This document shows, piece after piece, positions 51,901 to 62,147 of a DNA stretch of 64,000 nt. This DNA comes from Sclerurus mexicanus (Eukaryota > Chordata > Aves > Passeriformes > Furnariidae). Location of the stretch: assembly GCA_013396755.1 (NCBI GenBank), contig VWZF01006736.1:135845-199844 (forward strand). The letters run 5' to 3'. The notes under the pieces were generated by a model. That model did not search any database. It worked only from the letters and a program-made list of their open reading frames with translations, and was not told the DNA's origin. The translations under genes were made by a program, and so were the position numbers. Each line of letters starts with the position of its first letter. The first letter of the stretch is position 1.

Positions 51901-54119
51901 TATAAAAATGAAGTTACTTAACAAAGTAAAACCATACTTCTTCCAAATTCATAGTATTATGGCTTAAAACTTCTATAAAGAATAAGAGGCTTCAAAAAAC
52001 ATTCTCTTTCTCTGGCACTGGTTGGGACTCAACACTGAGCTTCACAAGTTATACTGAAAAAAGCTATAATTCGGCCTGATGCTAGTGTCATCTTCTGGAA
52101 TATTCCCCCAGGTGCCTTCAGCACAAATTTTGCCAAAGTAGTGTTGCTGTGTATTGTTGTATGATATTACACTTTAGAATTAATTCTAAATAATTCTGTG
52201 TTGCTTTTGTTGTCCAGTCTTGCCCCTGGCTCCCCTAAATTTCATCAACAATTGATAAATTCTTTCCTATTGTTCTCTACCCTATGAATGAACAGGTGTT
52301 TGGAAAAAGCAATCACAAATATTCTGACTCTGCCAAATGCAAATATCAATCTCTCATCCCCTTGATTCAATGAATGCACTTTTTTCTGCCAGTTCAACAT
52401 AGCAGTATTACTCTGATGTACTAATGTAATTTAACCTCTTTTACTTGTTAATTGGAAGAGGAATTTATCTGCAGTGTCAAGACTCATGAAACACTGGGGC
52501 AATGTCTCCTCTGTGGTTGTCTCTAGATGCTTCCATAATACAAGTGGTAGATGTTTTCTGCAGACTACTCACCTTGTGTCCCCAATTTTTATTGCCCCTA
52601 CCTGTCTAAGCAAGCACTTCTTTCCCTCTCCCTGTTAATGACTGCAACTGTCTCATCTCAGCCCTCATGTAATTTTGCTCTTGCTCTGTGTACATTTCAA
52701 AATTCAGTAGACCCTTTAATTTTTTTAAGTACTGGCTGACGACTTCACGCCCTGTTGTGGTAGATATGTCTTTATCCAGAAGACCTAATACAGGCAGGCT
52801 GGGAAATTCTGCTGTCTTCTTTCTGAGTGCTTTCTTGGTGCACATTTTGAAGGGTGCAACTGCAGACATTCTTTCTGTTGACCCCTCTCATAAGTTTTGA
52901 CACAAGTATCTTTGTATTTCTCCACCCCACATACCTCTGCCTGCCAGCAATATATTGGTGATGCATGTGAGTGCAAAAGGGGATTATTATTAGGATAAAA
53001 ACATATCCTGATAGTTTCTTTTTATCTTTTTGAAATTTACAGTCTTTAGCAGACAATTTCATGATATATTTTAGCAGCATATTTTCTTTTGCTGTCTCTG
53101 CATATTTTCTTCTTTTCTTGTCCAGTGTTTACATCTAATAAAGTGCATACTGCTCCACATGGAATCTGCTGCTTTTCTTCCAGAACACTAGGGATTGTGA
53201 CCTTAAAAGTAAGCCTAGAAACAGTCGAACAAGCTAAAACTGGTTAGAGAAGGAGGGTTCCAGACTACTACAGAGCAATTCATATTGAATAGCACTGGAC
53301 CCATGATGACATATTAACAATAAAAAGGAATCATCTGTGGAAGCAAAGACGGTAAGTCACAGAGGGCATATATAAGTGGAGCCTCAGAGCTATAAAAGCC
53401 AGAGTGACACTTATCACTCTGTGCATATTGGAGCTGTCATGTTGGTCCTCAGATGATAGTGTTACTACCTTCAAGACATTTTTTTAGAAGCAAAGATTAG
53501 AGAGGGAATGAGAGAGGGAGGCTTGCTAATAAGTATTGGGTGAAAGCCACATAAAGGAATTAGCATTTATATTATTTACTGTCCCTTTTTCATCAGCCAT
53601 TCCCCTCTTCTTACTAATTTTTTCCCTCCCCTTCGATTTTTCTAACCTTGTGATAAGAAGATCCTTCTACATTAAACGTAGTTCAGCTTCAGAATGGATT
53701 AAAATCAGTTTTACTAAATACTGTGTTCAGTGAACAACAAATTGTACAGCTTCACACATTATTATTTGTGCTAAAAGCTATTATGTAAATATATTGGCTT
53801 ATATAAGCTTAAGTAGGATGACACAGGAATGCAAAGATAGGGCATACATACAGATCTATTGAAATGATACTCTGTGAACATCTTCTCTAATAGAAAATTG
53901 TGTATTCTCACTCAGAGGGCAGAAAAGAACCATATGTCTATTTTAGTGGTTATGTCCTGAAATGATACACTTATTCCTTTTATAATATTTTGAAATAAAT
54001 ACATATGGGACCGGTCAGATGTCAACAGTAGCACTGAAAGGAGTATGAATTAGTCACACTGGCACACAGGGCCCTGGAACAATGAGCACTACTCTGGAAG
54101 ACCCTTGAATGCAAGCCTA

Positions 54120-54600
54120 TTTGCCTCTTAATCCAAATGAATAATTAATGATAATTATCATGCTGCAGTTATTATCTGTGATAATAATATATCCGTAAGG
54201 TGAATAAATTCAATCTGCTACTATGCAGAAATGGCAACTCATAATATTCTTAAGAAATACAGATATAATTATCAGTATTAATGGTCAAGGGAAAAAAAAA
54301 GGAGAGTTTTGTATAAAGAATTACAGCAAAAGGTGCAAAGTTTAGTGAGAATGGATTAGATTGCATTATGTTTATTCTTTAGCTGTCATTTCTGTCATAC
54401 GAGTTTGCAACCTTTTGGCAGTTTGTTTTCCTAAGACCCACTTAGTAACAGCAGAAATGTGCATTTGTTCATTAGAGTCTATCAATAACTTTTCCATCAG
54501 TCTACTGATACAGAAGATCAGGCTCAGGGTCTCATAAGTATCCATATGCAAATCGGTCCATTTGCGTAGTTCACTATGCTTGCAATTTTCCTCAGCTACA
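54120..54600. promoter_or_regulatory. Possible enhancer with octamer and AT palindrome
   Basis: There is a perfect 14-bp palindrome ATGATAATTATCAT at 54148-54161, several TAAT cores nearby, and an exact POU octamer ATGCAAAT at 54546-54553 followed six bases later by ATTTGCGT (54560-54567), an inverted near-copy. No mobile element is recognised. The motifs are read directly; function and conservation are untested. Confidence 0.35.
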
Positions 54601-55594
54601 AAAACTTAAAAGCATTTAAGGAAAAATCAACAAACCAAAATAAAACATTAAAAGGCCAAATACACATTTGAAGCTTGTACAAACCCATCCCTAACATTTA
54701 TTTTGGAAAGTGCTCTAGGTGACCTGTCAGCTAGGCAGAATAGTAGACAATCACATTTAATCTGATCTCCCTCATTGGCCTTGTTGTGACAAAGGAAAAT
54801 GGAAGGGGGATGGGTGAATGGGAGCAAGAGGAAGCAACTATCCTCCCATGCTTTTTGAAACTGTTTTTACATCTCTTTTATTTTGACTATTGAGATTTTC
54901 ATTCATATAGTTTAAAGACTTCAAGGTCCACTTAAGTAGACTTAAATTAATGATGGAGAAAAAGCTTTGAAATTCAAAGTTCATGCAGACCTTTAACTCA
55001 CACCAGAAAGGCCTGCCTTTTCCCTCCTTTTCATTCTATGATTCAAGAACTGGTTTACTCAGAGGAATGATAATGAGATGTAGAATTTATCACCTCTAGG
55101 TCATTGCTTCAAATCTGGCACAGGTTGGTAGGAACCAAAATTCATTACCATCTACTTATGGTTCAGTGGCCTATGTGAAATGGGTTGATGGTATTTTGGT
55201 CTCGTTTTCAGTGGGCAAATGTCCATGCAGTAATAAACACTAATTGGTATTGGAATAAGGCTGAAAATTGTATTTCTAACATCTGAGGATTATTGTGACA
55301 ATCCCTCAAAACTCAGGCAACTTCTAGGACTATGTTCCAGGAGAGGGGCTTAATTCTTTCATGAATGTCACTATGATTCATCCATTTTCAGTTTATTTTC
55401 TGAAGAAAGGGGCAAAAAAATTACCTCTTTTTCATTCCCTTTTTCATCGGAAAACAACAGATTTCTCTCAAAGTGGATCCTGACAGGTGACAAGAATAAT
55501 AACGTGTAAGAGTCAGTAAAAGAATGCATTATTAATCACCCTGGGTTTCATTTAGGCCGTCAGCTCAGTGGGTGAATTCTGTAGAAGGAAGAGT

Positions 55595-57740
55595 GGAGGT
55601 TTTATCATTATTATTTACTTGTCCACCTAGGAGTCATGAACCAGGACATCATTGTATTAAGCAATGTGCAAACACAGAAGAGAGAGCTGGTCCCTGCCCT
55701 AAGGAGCACGCAGTTTTACCATATAACAAGAAACAGTGTATACTTACAGGTAGATGGACATAGCTGAGAGATGGTTATTCTATGCCTGCCAGCTTAGTGG
55801 TTGGTTATTTTTAGCAACAGCATGATATTTATAGCAATGAAATAATATGTTGTCAATTTTTTTTTCTTCGCAGAAAAGAGAGGAAATCTGGAATGGAGAA
55901 TTAGTAAAGGAGAAGCTGTATTTGCATGTGTTAAGGCAACCATGAAGGGCGGTTTGAGGGGAAGAAAGCTTATTTGAAAATGAAACAATAGGACAACTAG
56001 TCCTGGCACTGGCTGTGCAGCTAATAATCAATAGAAAATTGAAAATAGTAAAATATGGAAAGAGTGAAGAGTGTTCCCAGGTTACTATAATATTTACTAT
56101 GTCAAGCAAGGAAAGAGACAAGAGGAGAAGAAAAGGAAATATTACAAAAGCACTGAGCTGGGAGATGGCCTTTGCAACAGCAATACAACAGCAAGAAGAG
56201 TGTCTATTAATAGTGGAGAAAGCATCATTACAGTAAACTAGAGAGAAGGTGATGAAGAACTTGATCTATGGGTGTGTATTTGTGTGTATGAAGGGAATAA
56301 CTGAGCGAGAGGCTGTAGACGAATTCATCTTGAAAATGCTTTCCTAAAAGTCTTAGCAAACTTAGACAAGGTCTGGATAAGATCTACAGTACATCTGATA
56401 TTCCTTTTTTTTTTTTTAATAGTGTGCTTCAGCTGAAGGATGATGAAAATATGATACAGTGATCCAGAAAAATGTTTTTGTGGAGTATTTGTCAGAAGAT
56501 AATCAAGGATCTTGTTTAGCCTTTTTAACTTGCAAAGTAGTTAGGGATCCACAAGCAAATAGAAGTCAACAAAGTGGAGTCTTGTGAAATGAAAAGGGTA
56601 GTCTGTTAGAGAAGGTATCTTTTTGAAAACCTGCAATTCATTTTCTTATATGAATAAAATAAATTCAAATAAAGAAGAGAAGAGCAATTTTGTAACTCCC
56701 TCCTGTATGGGGAAGAAATTTGATACGGATTTATGGAGGATGTGAAAAAATCATAAACAGAAAGGAAGACTAGTAGAAGATAATATCATGAAAAGGAAGC
56801 AGATAATCTTATATAGAGAAAAAGCCAGGTAACTGGGTAAAAGATGGTAGTCACGTAAAAGAGAACAAACAAGAACGTCTAGGAAGAGGGTTTTAGAGTG
56901 TCTGGCAAGAACAGTTTCCATAGAGGGCAGTGGGCAAAAAGCTATGTTGGAGAGGGTATGGGTTGAAAAGGGAGGAGAATTACTGATTCTTATTGTAAAC
57001 AAGCTATTTGATGAATTTACAATGAAATAGAGGAGGGAGTTAAGGCTGTACTTGAAGAGGAATGAAAGGTCAAAGGTGACATCTTCTAAGACTGAAGCAT
57101 CTAAAGCATATTGTACCAGAGGGGAAAGTCAAAGTAGAGTGTGAAGCTAAGGAGAAGAGTAAAAGAGAGGCTGTGTGTGGGAACAAAGGATCTGAATAGC
57201 TGGAATAGAAGGGCATGTGGATGGACTTTCGAGAGAGCAAAGGAGAAATGTCAATATCTATGACAGAAAACAGTGCAACCTCTGTAAAAGGAAGAGGAAA
57301 ATGAAAATGCATGTTGAGGTGAGGAAGGAAGGTCATGACTTGTGTTGCCTATGATTCCTTGGAAGCGAAGCAAAATTCTAGCAGAAACAAAAGTAAAGAC
57401 AGGAAAAAGGGGAGATCTGAGAAATAAATTAAAAGTGGTAAAAAGTCACGTGGGACTACGATCCTGGGATTCAGTTAGACTAGAGCTCTGTCTCTAGGAA
57501 GGCATCAAAGAGGAAAGGATGAATTTGCAGCGGAGCTTGACAGGAGACATTTAATCTGGTTCATGAAAAAGAATGGATAATGTGTATGCTGGTGGTGAGC
57601 CAGGAAAAGAGAATGGATTAATGGAACTTGACTTGGAAAAGAAGAGTCAAAGGCACCAAGGTGGAGGAAAGTGACACAAAACATATCGGGAAGAAGGCCT
57701 GCTGTTGAAGCTTCAGCAGCAACTCAGCTGTACAAAAGTG
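55595..57740 (-). mobile_element. L2-like LINE relic, about 2.1 kb
   Basis: Read on the minus strand, this is an old LINE of the L2 / CR1 superfamily. Its 3' end (55610-55725) carries the phrases GGGCAGGGACC, TCTGTGTTTGCACA, TGTCCTGGTTCATGA and CTCCTAGGTGGAC, followed by an AATAATAATGA-type tail. This fits the 3' UTR of an L2-type sauropsid element as I recall it. Minus-strand open pieces keep reverse-transcriptase blocks: 56751-57002 contains STHTLSNIAFCPLPSMETVL, matching the L2 'HSLLNPxQSGFRPxHSTETAL' block, and 57070-57336 contains SPLLSRK followed by FPHTASLLLFSLASHSTLTF, matching the segment just ahead of the RT core. The 56.17-56.40 kb part matches the C-terminal region. The YADD catalytic segment is not recognisable. 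The + strand is strongly purine-rich as a result. It is unusually long for such an old element in a bird. Confidence 0.75.
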
Positions 57741-59604
57741 GGAGCAGCCATAATGCTTGATGTTGATTCATGATGATACTGAAAGGTGGGTTTTGATTTC
57801 TCAAGTTTCAAAATTAATTTCCTACATCCTGGGGGAAAGACAGATGAAGAAGGTTCACTTGTCCACTTCCTTTTCAGGTGACACAAATGTACCTACTGCA
57901 GGACACATGCTACCTCAGTACCAGACCAAATAAATCCCTTGTCAATTCAATTGCTACACAGATGATAGTGTTAGCCCCAGACTACAACATAAACTGCAGT
58001 GCTTTATTATTTCATTATAGTCTCTACCTCAGCCTACACAGTAAATATATGCATTCTTATTTCCTTTCCTTGGAAGCATTAAAATCTCTTTTACAGGGGG
58101 GTCATAACATGTAACATCTAAATATCAGGATAACAGTTTTGGACTTGTTCATCACTTTCTGGACATGCATAACAAATTCAGCCTCAGAATCTATTTACAT
58201 AGATTTTTTTTTTTTTATTTTTCCATATTAATCCTTGCCTCTTACATCTACATAGTCTGAAACTATCTTCCAGGTAAAAGAAAAAAAAAAGATATGTTAT
58301 CCCCTTAGGGTATTTTTTATTTAATAATTTATTTTTATTAATAATTTACTATTATTTATTTATACTTAAAAGTGCACTTGGGTTAGGCTTTCTGTACTAA
58401 CGCATGGTCAGTGAAAATGATGATACAATAGACTATGAGACAGTCTTCTCATAATACCAAGTAAGGAGGAAACAATCAAGATTGATGCACATCCACTGGT
58501 TAATTTCAGTGATTAATTTCAGTGCGCTAAAACTGAGTGGTGTCAGAAGTCCTATGGAGAATCATGGTAAGTTCATCTCAGTCTCCCAGGCAACTTTTTG
58601 AAACAATTTTCAGTGGGACAGTATTTATCCACTGTATCACTGTATGTTTTATTCAAGCTCACTATCATCATGTTCAAATGAGCGATAAAAGTTTAATTTT
58701 CATAGAAGTAACTAAGAAATAAATAGTTTCTATAAGCAATGTTTTAATCTGGTGCATTTACAGCATCCTAACAGTCTCACATCCTAGTAAACTTCCAGCC
58801 CTGGTAAGATTTTTATCTTCTCTCTACTGCTGCTATGCTACTTAATGATTTAGTGACAGCCAGGCAAGAAGCAGTAGTGACATGCTCACAGGTAACTATA
58901 AGAAGGAATAGGATCTGTGCAAGGAAGATAATCCAATCAAGGCATTCTGAAGGAATACAGTCCATCTGAATTCAGAGGTGATCTGCTCAACCAGGCTGCA
59001 GTTTGGCCAGTCTACTCAGTCATCTTCCCAACCAGGTACAGCACTGTGCTGCATTCCTCCTAGGCAAGAGTACAGGAAAGAGCTGTGATGGCATGTGTGT
59101 GAAAGGACTGTGGCTGCAAGACTGTGAGCGTAGAGGCTGCAAGCAAAGAAACAGAAAGCTTGAAAAAGTGAAATGGGTCATGGGCAACTGTGGAAAGAAA
59201 GTAAGGATTAGTGTTAGGAGGGCAGAGGTACAGGAAAATCTGCATGAATTTAACAGTTTTATTATATGTGAAAAAAAAATTGTCATGTTATTTCTCTCCT
59301 CTTGCCTTTTTTCACTCTAGGTACTTAGAACCCAGTTTCACAAAGCACTTGACTTAACAAATTAGTTGTATGCAATTCCTAATTGACCAGAGGATCTAAA
59401 TGAATCTTGAGGTATGCTTAATATTAAACCTATGGATATATGCTGTGCTGATATAGAGGCTCAATGATGTGAAAAGCTGTGCCATGAAGAACCAAGAAAA
59501 GAAAGAGTTATCCCAAGGAACTAAATGTTAACTGTTTATACAGAGACTGCCTTTGGGACCATGCTATGATACAGGCATTACTTGTTACAAGTAGAAATAG
59601 TCAA
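57741..59604. other. Unique AT-rich DNA
   Basis: No gene is seen. The part from 57741 to about 57850 could extend the L2-like element upstream. A/T-only sequence lies at 58309-58372. The frames at 59003-59320 (105 codons, plus) and opposite it have no recognisable domain. Confidence 0.5.
58309..58372. repeat. AT-rich low complexity (TTTATTAAT)
   Basis: Nearly pure A/T with repeated TAATAATTTA and ATTTATTT words. Confidence 0.8.
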
Positions 59605-59984
59605 TAGAATCAGAATCATAGAAAACCTTGGGTTGGAAGGGATCTTAAAAATCATGTAGTTCCAACTGTCCCCCACCCTGGGCAGGCATGCCACCCAGTA
59701 GATCAGGTTGCTCAGTACTCCATCCAACCCAGCCTTGAACACTCCCAAGGATGGGGCATCCAGAGCTTCTCTGGGCAACCTGTTCCAGTGCCTCACCACC
59801 ACTGAGTAAAGAATTTCTTCCTCGCATTTAATCTAGAGCTCTCCTTGTTTCATTTAAAACCATTCCTCTTGTCCAATCACTATCTACCCATGTAAAAAGT
59901 CACTCTCCCTCTTTTTTATGTCCCCTTTAAGTACTACAAAGCCACAATGAGGTCTCCCCTCATTTTTCAGGACCAAACTGCAGG
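59605..59984 (-). mobile_element. CR1 LINE, 3' fragment (best preserved)
   Basis: This starts with the reversed CR1 terminus (TAGAATCAGAATCATAGAAA) and GGGTTGGAAGGGATCTTAAA. The minus strand retains the ORF2 C-terminus uninterrupted: VVRHWNRLPREALDAPSLGV then FKAGLDGVLSNLI, almost the expected family sequence. Farther right come the CTTGTCCAATCACT and AATGAGGTCTCCCCTCA phrases of upstream CR1. It is the least decayed CR1 in the window, hence probably the youngest insertion. The 5' side is truncated. Confidence 0.95.
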
Positions 59985-62085
59985 AGCACACAATACACAG
60001 ACTTGCATTTTTTCATATAAAAAGACTAATCTGAAAAAATCTTCTCCTTGTACAAAGTTATGTGACTTCTTTCCAGCACAGCTTTTAATAGCCTGTGTCT
60101 AATACCAGGTAAGAGAGAAAGCCCTCTCCTGGAAGGGCCAGTGGCAATTCAGCTTTGATACAGATGAGCAGTTTGTGGGTTTTACGCAGGGAAGCATGTT
60201 TAAGTTTGCCTTTTAATCATTGCCTGGCATGTTTACAGCAACATAGCCCCATGTGAACATATCCTCTACACATTCTAGCTATCTCGGGCTCTGTTGTGCT
60301 AGAATAACCTGGATTAAACAAAGTTGTGGATAGTACCCATCTAAATGAAGCTGTAAGAAAACAGAATAAAGATGGAATGGAGCAAAGAGAAGAAAGGTTG
60401 ATGGCACTGTTGTAAATGCCAAGCAGCAACACTCTTGCTTCAGTGTACTTGCACCTTCAGAGAAACTGAGTAATTAAATTTGTCCATGAATATTCAAGAA
60501 CTTACTGTAACTTCCTTACAGTACCAGAGTAAGCATTTTCATAAAGAAATTATGAAAATATAGCTACTACAAAGTGATTTAAAAGCAGCTGCTGTTAGCT
60601 ATTGAGAGAAAATCTTGATACTGCCTCTATCAAAACTGCTTTCTACAATGTCATACTCAGTTTCCAAACAGTCAGGTGCTAGGATTTATTGGCAGGATAT
60701 TATTACAAAACACAACTGATGCAAATGCCTATCCAATTGGAAATATCAGTAATAATCTTGAATCTAATGTTCTGTTCATTCCCAAGAAAAGATGCACAGT
60801 ATCTTTCCTTAAAGACCTTAGTATTTGTCTTCAGCAGATGGAATTCACATGTGGGAATGTGGAATGACCAAAGACCCCCCATTTGCTTCTGTCCTGACTT
60901 CTGCTTCAAAAGGAATAATAGCCTAAGATATAAAAAAAATGTATTCTTACGTACTTTTAAACTTTTGCACCTGTTTGCACTGGTACTTGCCACTTTGTAG
61001 ACTTGTTTCTGAAGCTCACAATATCAATGTATTCTTCTTGAGAAAAAATGGCCTTTTTATTCATTTATTATTTTTCATTGCATATACATGACAGTAAGTG
61101 CTGGTGTGATCATACTGCAGAATGAAAGTGTTCTTTATACATAGGTATCCAGGATGCTAATCAGCATTTCTCATAAGGTTTCTCATCTAGGACCTGAGGA
61201 AAATAACTTGTCTCATAAGATGAAAGATTGGTTCTGTCTTTATTGCATGTCTGCCCTTAGCCTCCATCTCCAGCAAAGTAGTATTACTCTTCATCTTCAG
61301 TATCAATTTTTGAGTAGCTCTGTAGTCAGCATTTTGAGAATTTTGATATTTGTTGAGCATTGCATTGTATTTTGGCACTGAGATGACTATTACAGACAAA
61401 TTATTTCCTGTATGATACAGAATGACTCTTCAAAAACTTAGATATTTACAGGAATAAACAGCTTTATATATTATTTCTAAAATTTCAAGTGCTTATCTCC
61501 TTGAAATGAACATTTTTGCTTTATTAAAAAAAAAAAGTGAGAAACTTTATTCCACAGTGTATTAGATATAGCTATCAAGTGTGAGCAGAAATGGTTTTAT
61601 TCATTTTCATTCATTCCAGCCGGTGAGGCCAATTGTTATGCTTTTACGTGATTTTCAGTCATTACCTCTGACCAAGTGTCCTTCAGCAGCCATCATGATT
61701 CCATCCCAACTGCTCCCTTCATTTTCCTACTGACAACAAGCTTTCTTTCCTAAAATGGTTAGAATCAGCTGAACAGTTCTTTTGAACTTAGGACTGTTCT
61801 GTACCCATCAAGACACAGGTGAGATAAGCAAGATAACAGGGCCCAGAAAAGGATCAGTAACCTGAAAATATTGAAATAAATTCAATTTTCTGGTCTTACA
61901 AGACAGCATTATTGATTGTGCCTGCTGATCTGTGCTGTAATGTAAAAATATACCAGTCTATATTGTGGCAACAGCAGAACCTTGCATACAGAAATTTGTA
62001 AGCATTTCCCAAAGAAAGTAAAATATGCTTTTTCTTTTTTCTTTTTTTTTTAATGATGTCTATCTGTAAACAGAAACATTTGATA
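59985..62085. other. Unique noncoding DNA
   Basis: No gene is recognised. Frames of 96-103 codons on both strands over 60689-61000 have no known domain. The block 61560-61750 is compositionally mixed and listed separately. Confidence 0.5.
61560..61750. promoter_or_regulatory. Possible conserved noncoding element
   Basis: Repeat-free, mixed-composition sequence containing a GCCAATTG word (inverted CCAAT-like) near 61628 and a TTTTACGTGATTTTC segment near 61643 with an ACGT core. The call is based only on texture and motifs. Confidence 0.2.
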
Positions 62086-62147
62086 TCACAGAATCACAGA
62101 ATACGCCAAGTTGGAAAGGATCCACAAGGATCATCAAGTTCGAAACT
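62086..62147 (-). mobile_element. CR1 LINE, 60-bp terminal fragment
   Basis: The reversed CR1 terminus TATCACAGAATCACAGAAT is followed by CCAAGTTGGAAAGGATCCAC and AAGGATCATCAAGTTCGAAA, the standard 3' end of one avian CR1 group. Similarity stops after about 60 bases, so this is either an extreme 5' truncation or a later deletion. Confidence 0.85.

Larger units (their letters stand above)
46953..55590. other. Unique DNA with possible traces of old repeats
   Basis: No gene is recognised. 47385-47465 (GCCAGTTAATGGGAGATTTA and TGTCAGGCCCCTGTG) resembles an old sauropsid repeat containing short self-complementary TTGAxxTCAATGGG phrases. 50031-50070 (AACCCAGTGGTTAGG) weakly resembles another. A TTTG simple repeat lies at 48912-48944. 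An 87-codon minus frame at 52606-52869 is Lys/Glu-rich but has no known domain. Confidence 0.45.

Noticed and set aside
52606..52869. 87-codon Lys/Glu-rich frame as a small gene or pseudogene
   Set aside because: No known domain is recognised, an alternative frame on the opposite strand is equally open, and there is no supporting signal.
56751..57336. Two minus frames of 83-88 codons as host genes
   Set aside because: They match RT blocks of an old L2-like LINE with decayed surroundings.
59578..59827. Minus frames of 60-74 codons as host genes
   Set aside because: They are the CR1 ORF2 C-terminus and its out-of-frame shadow.
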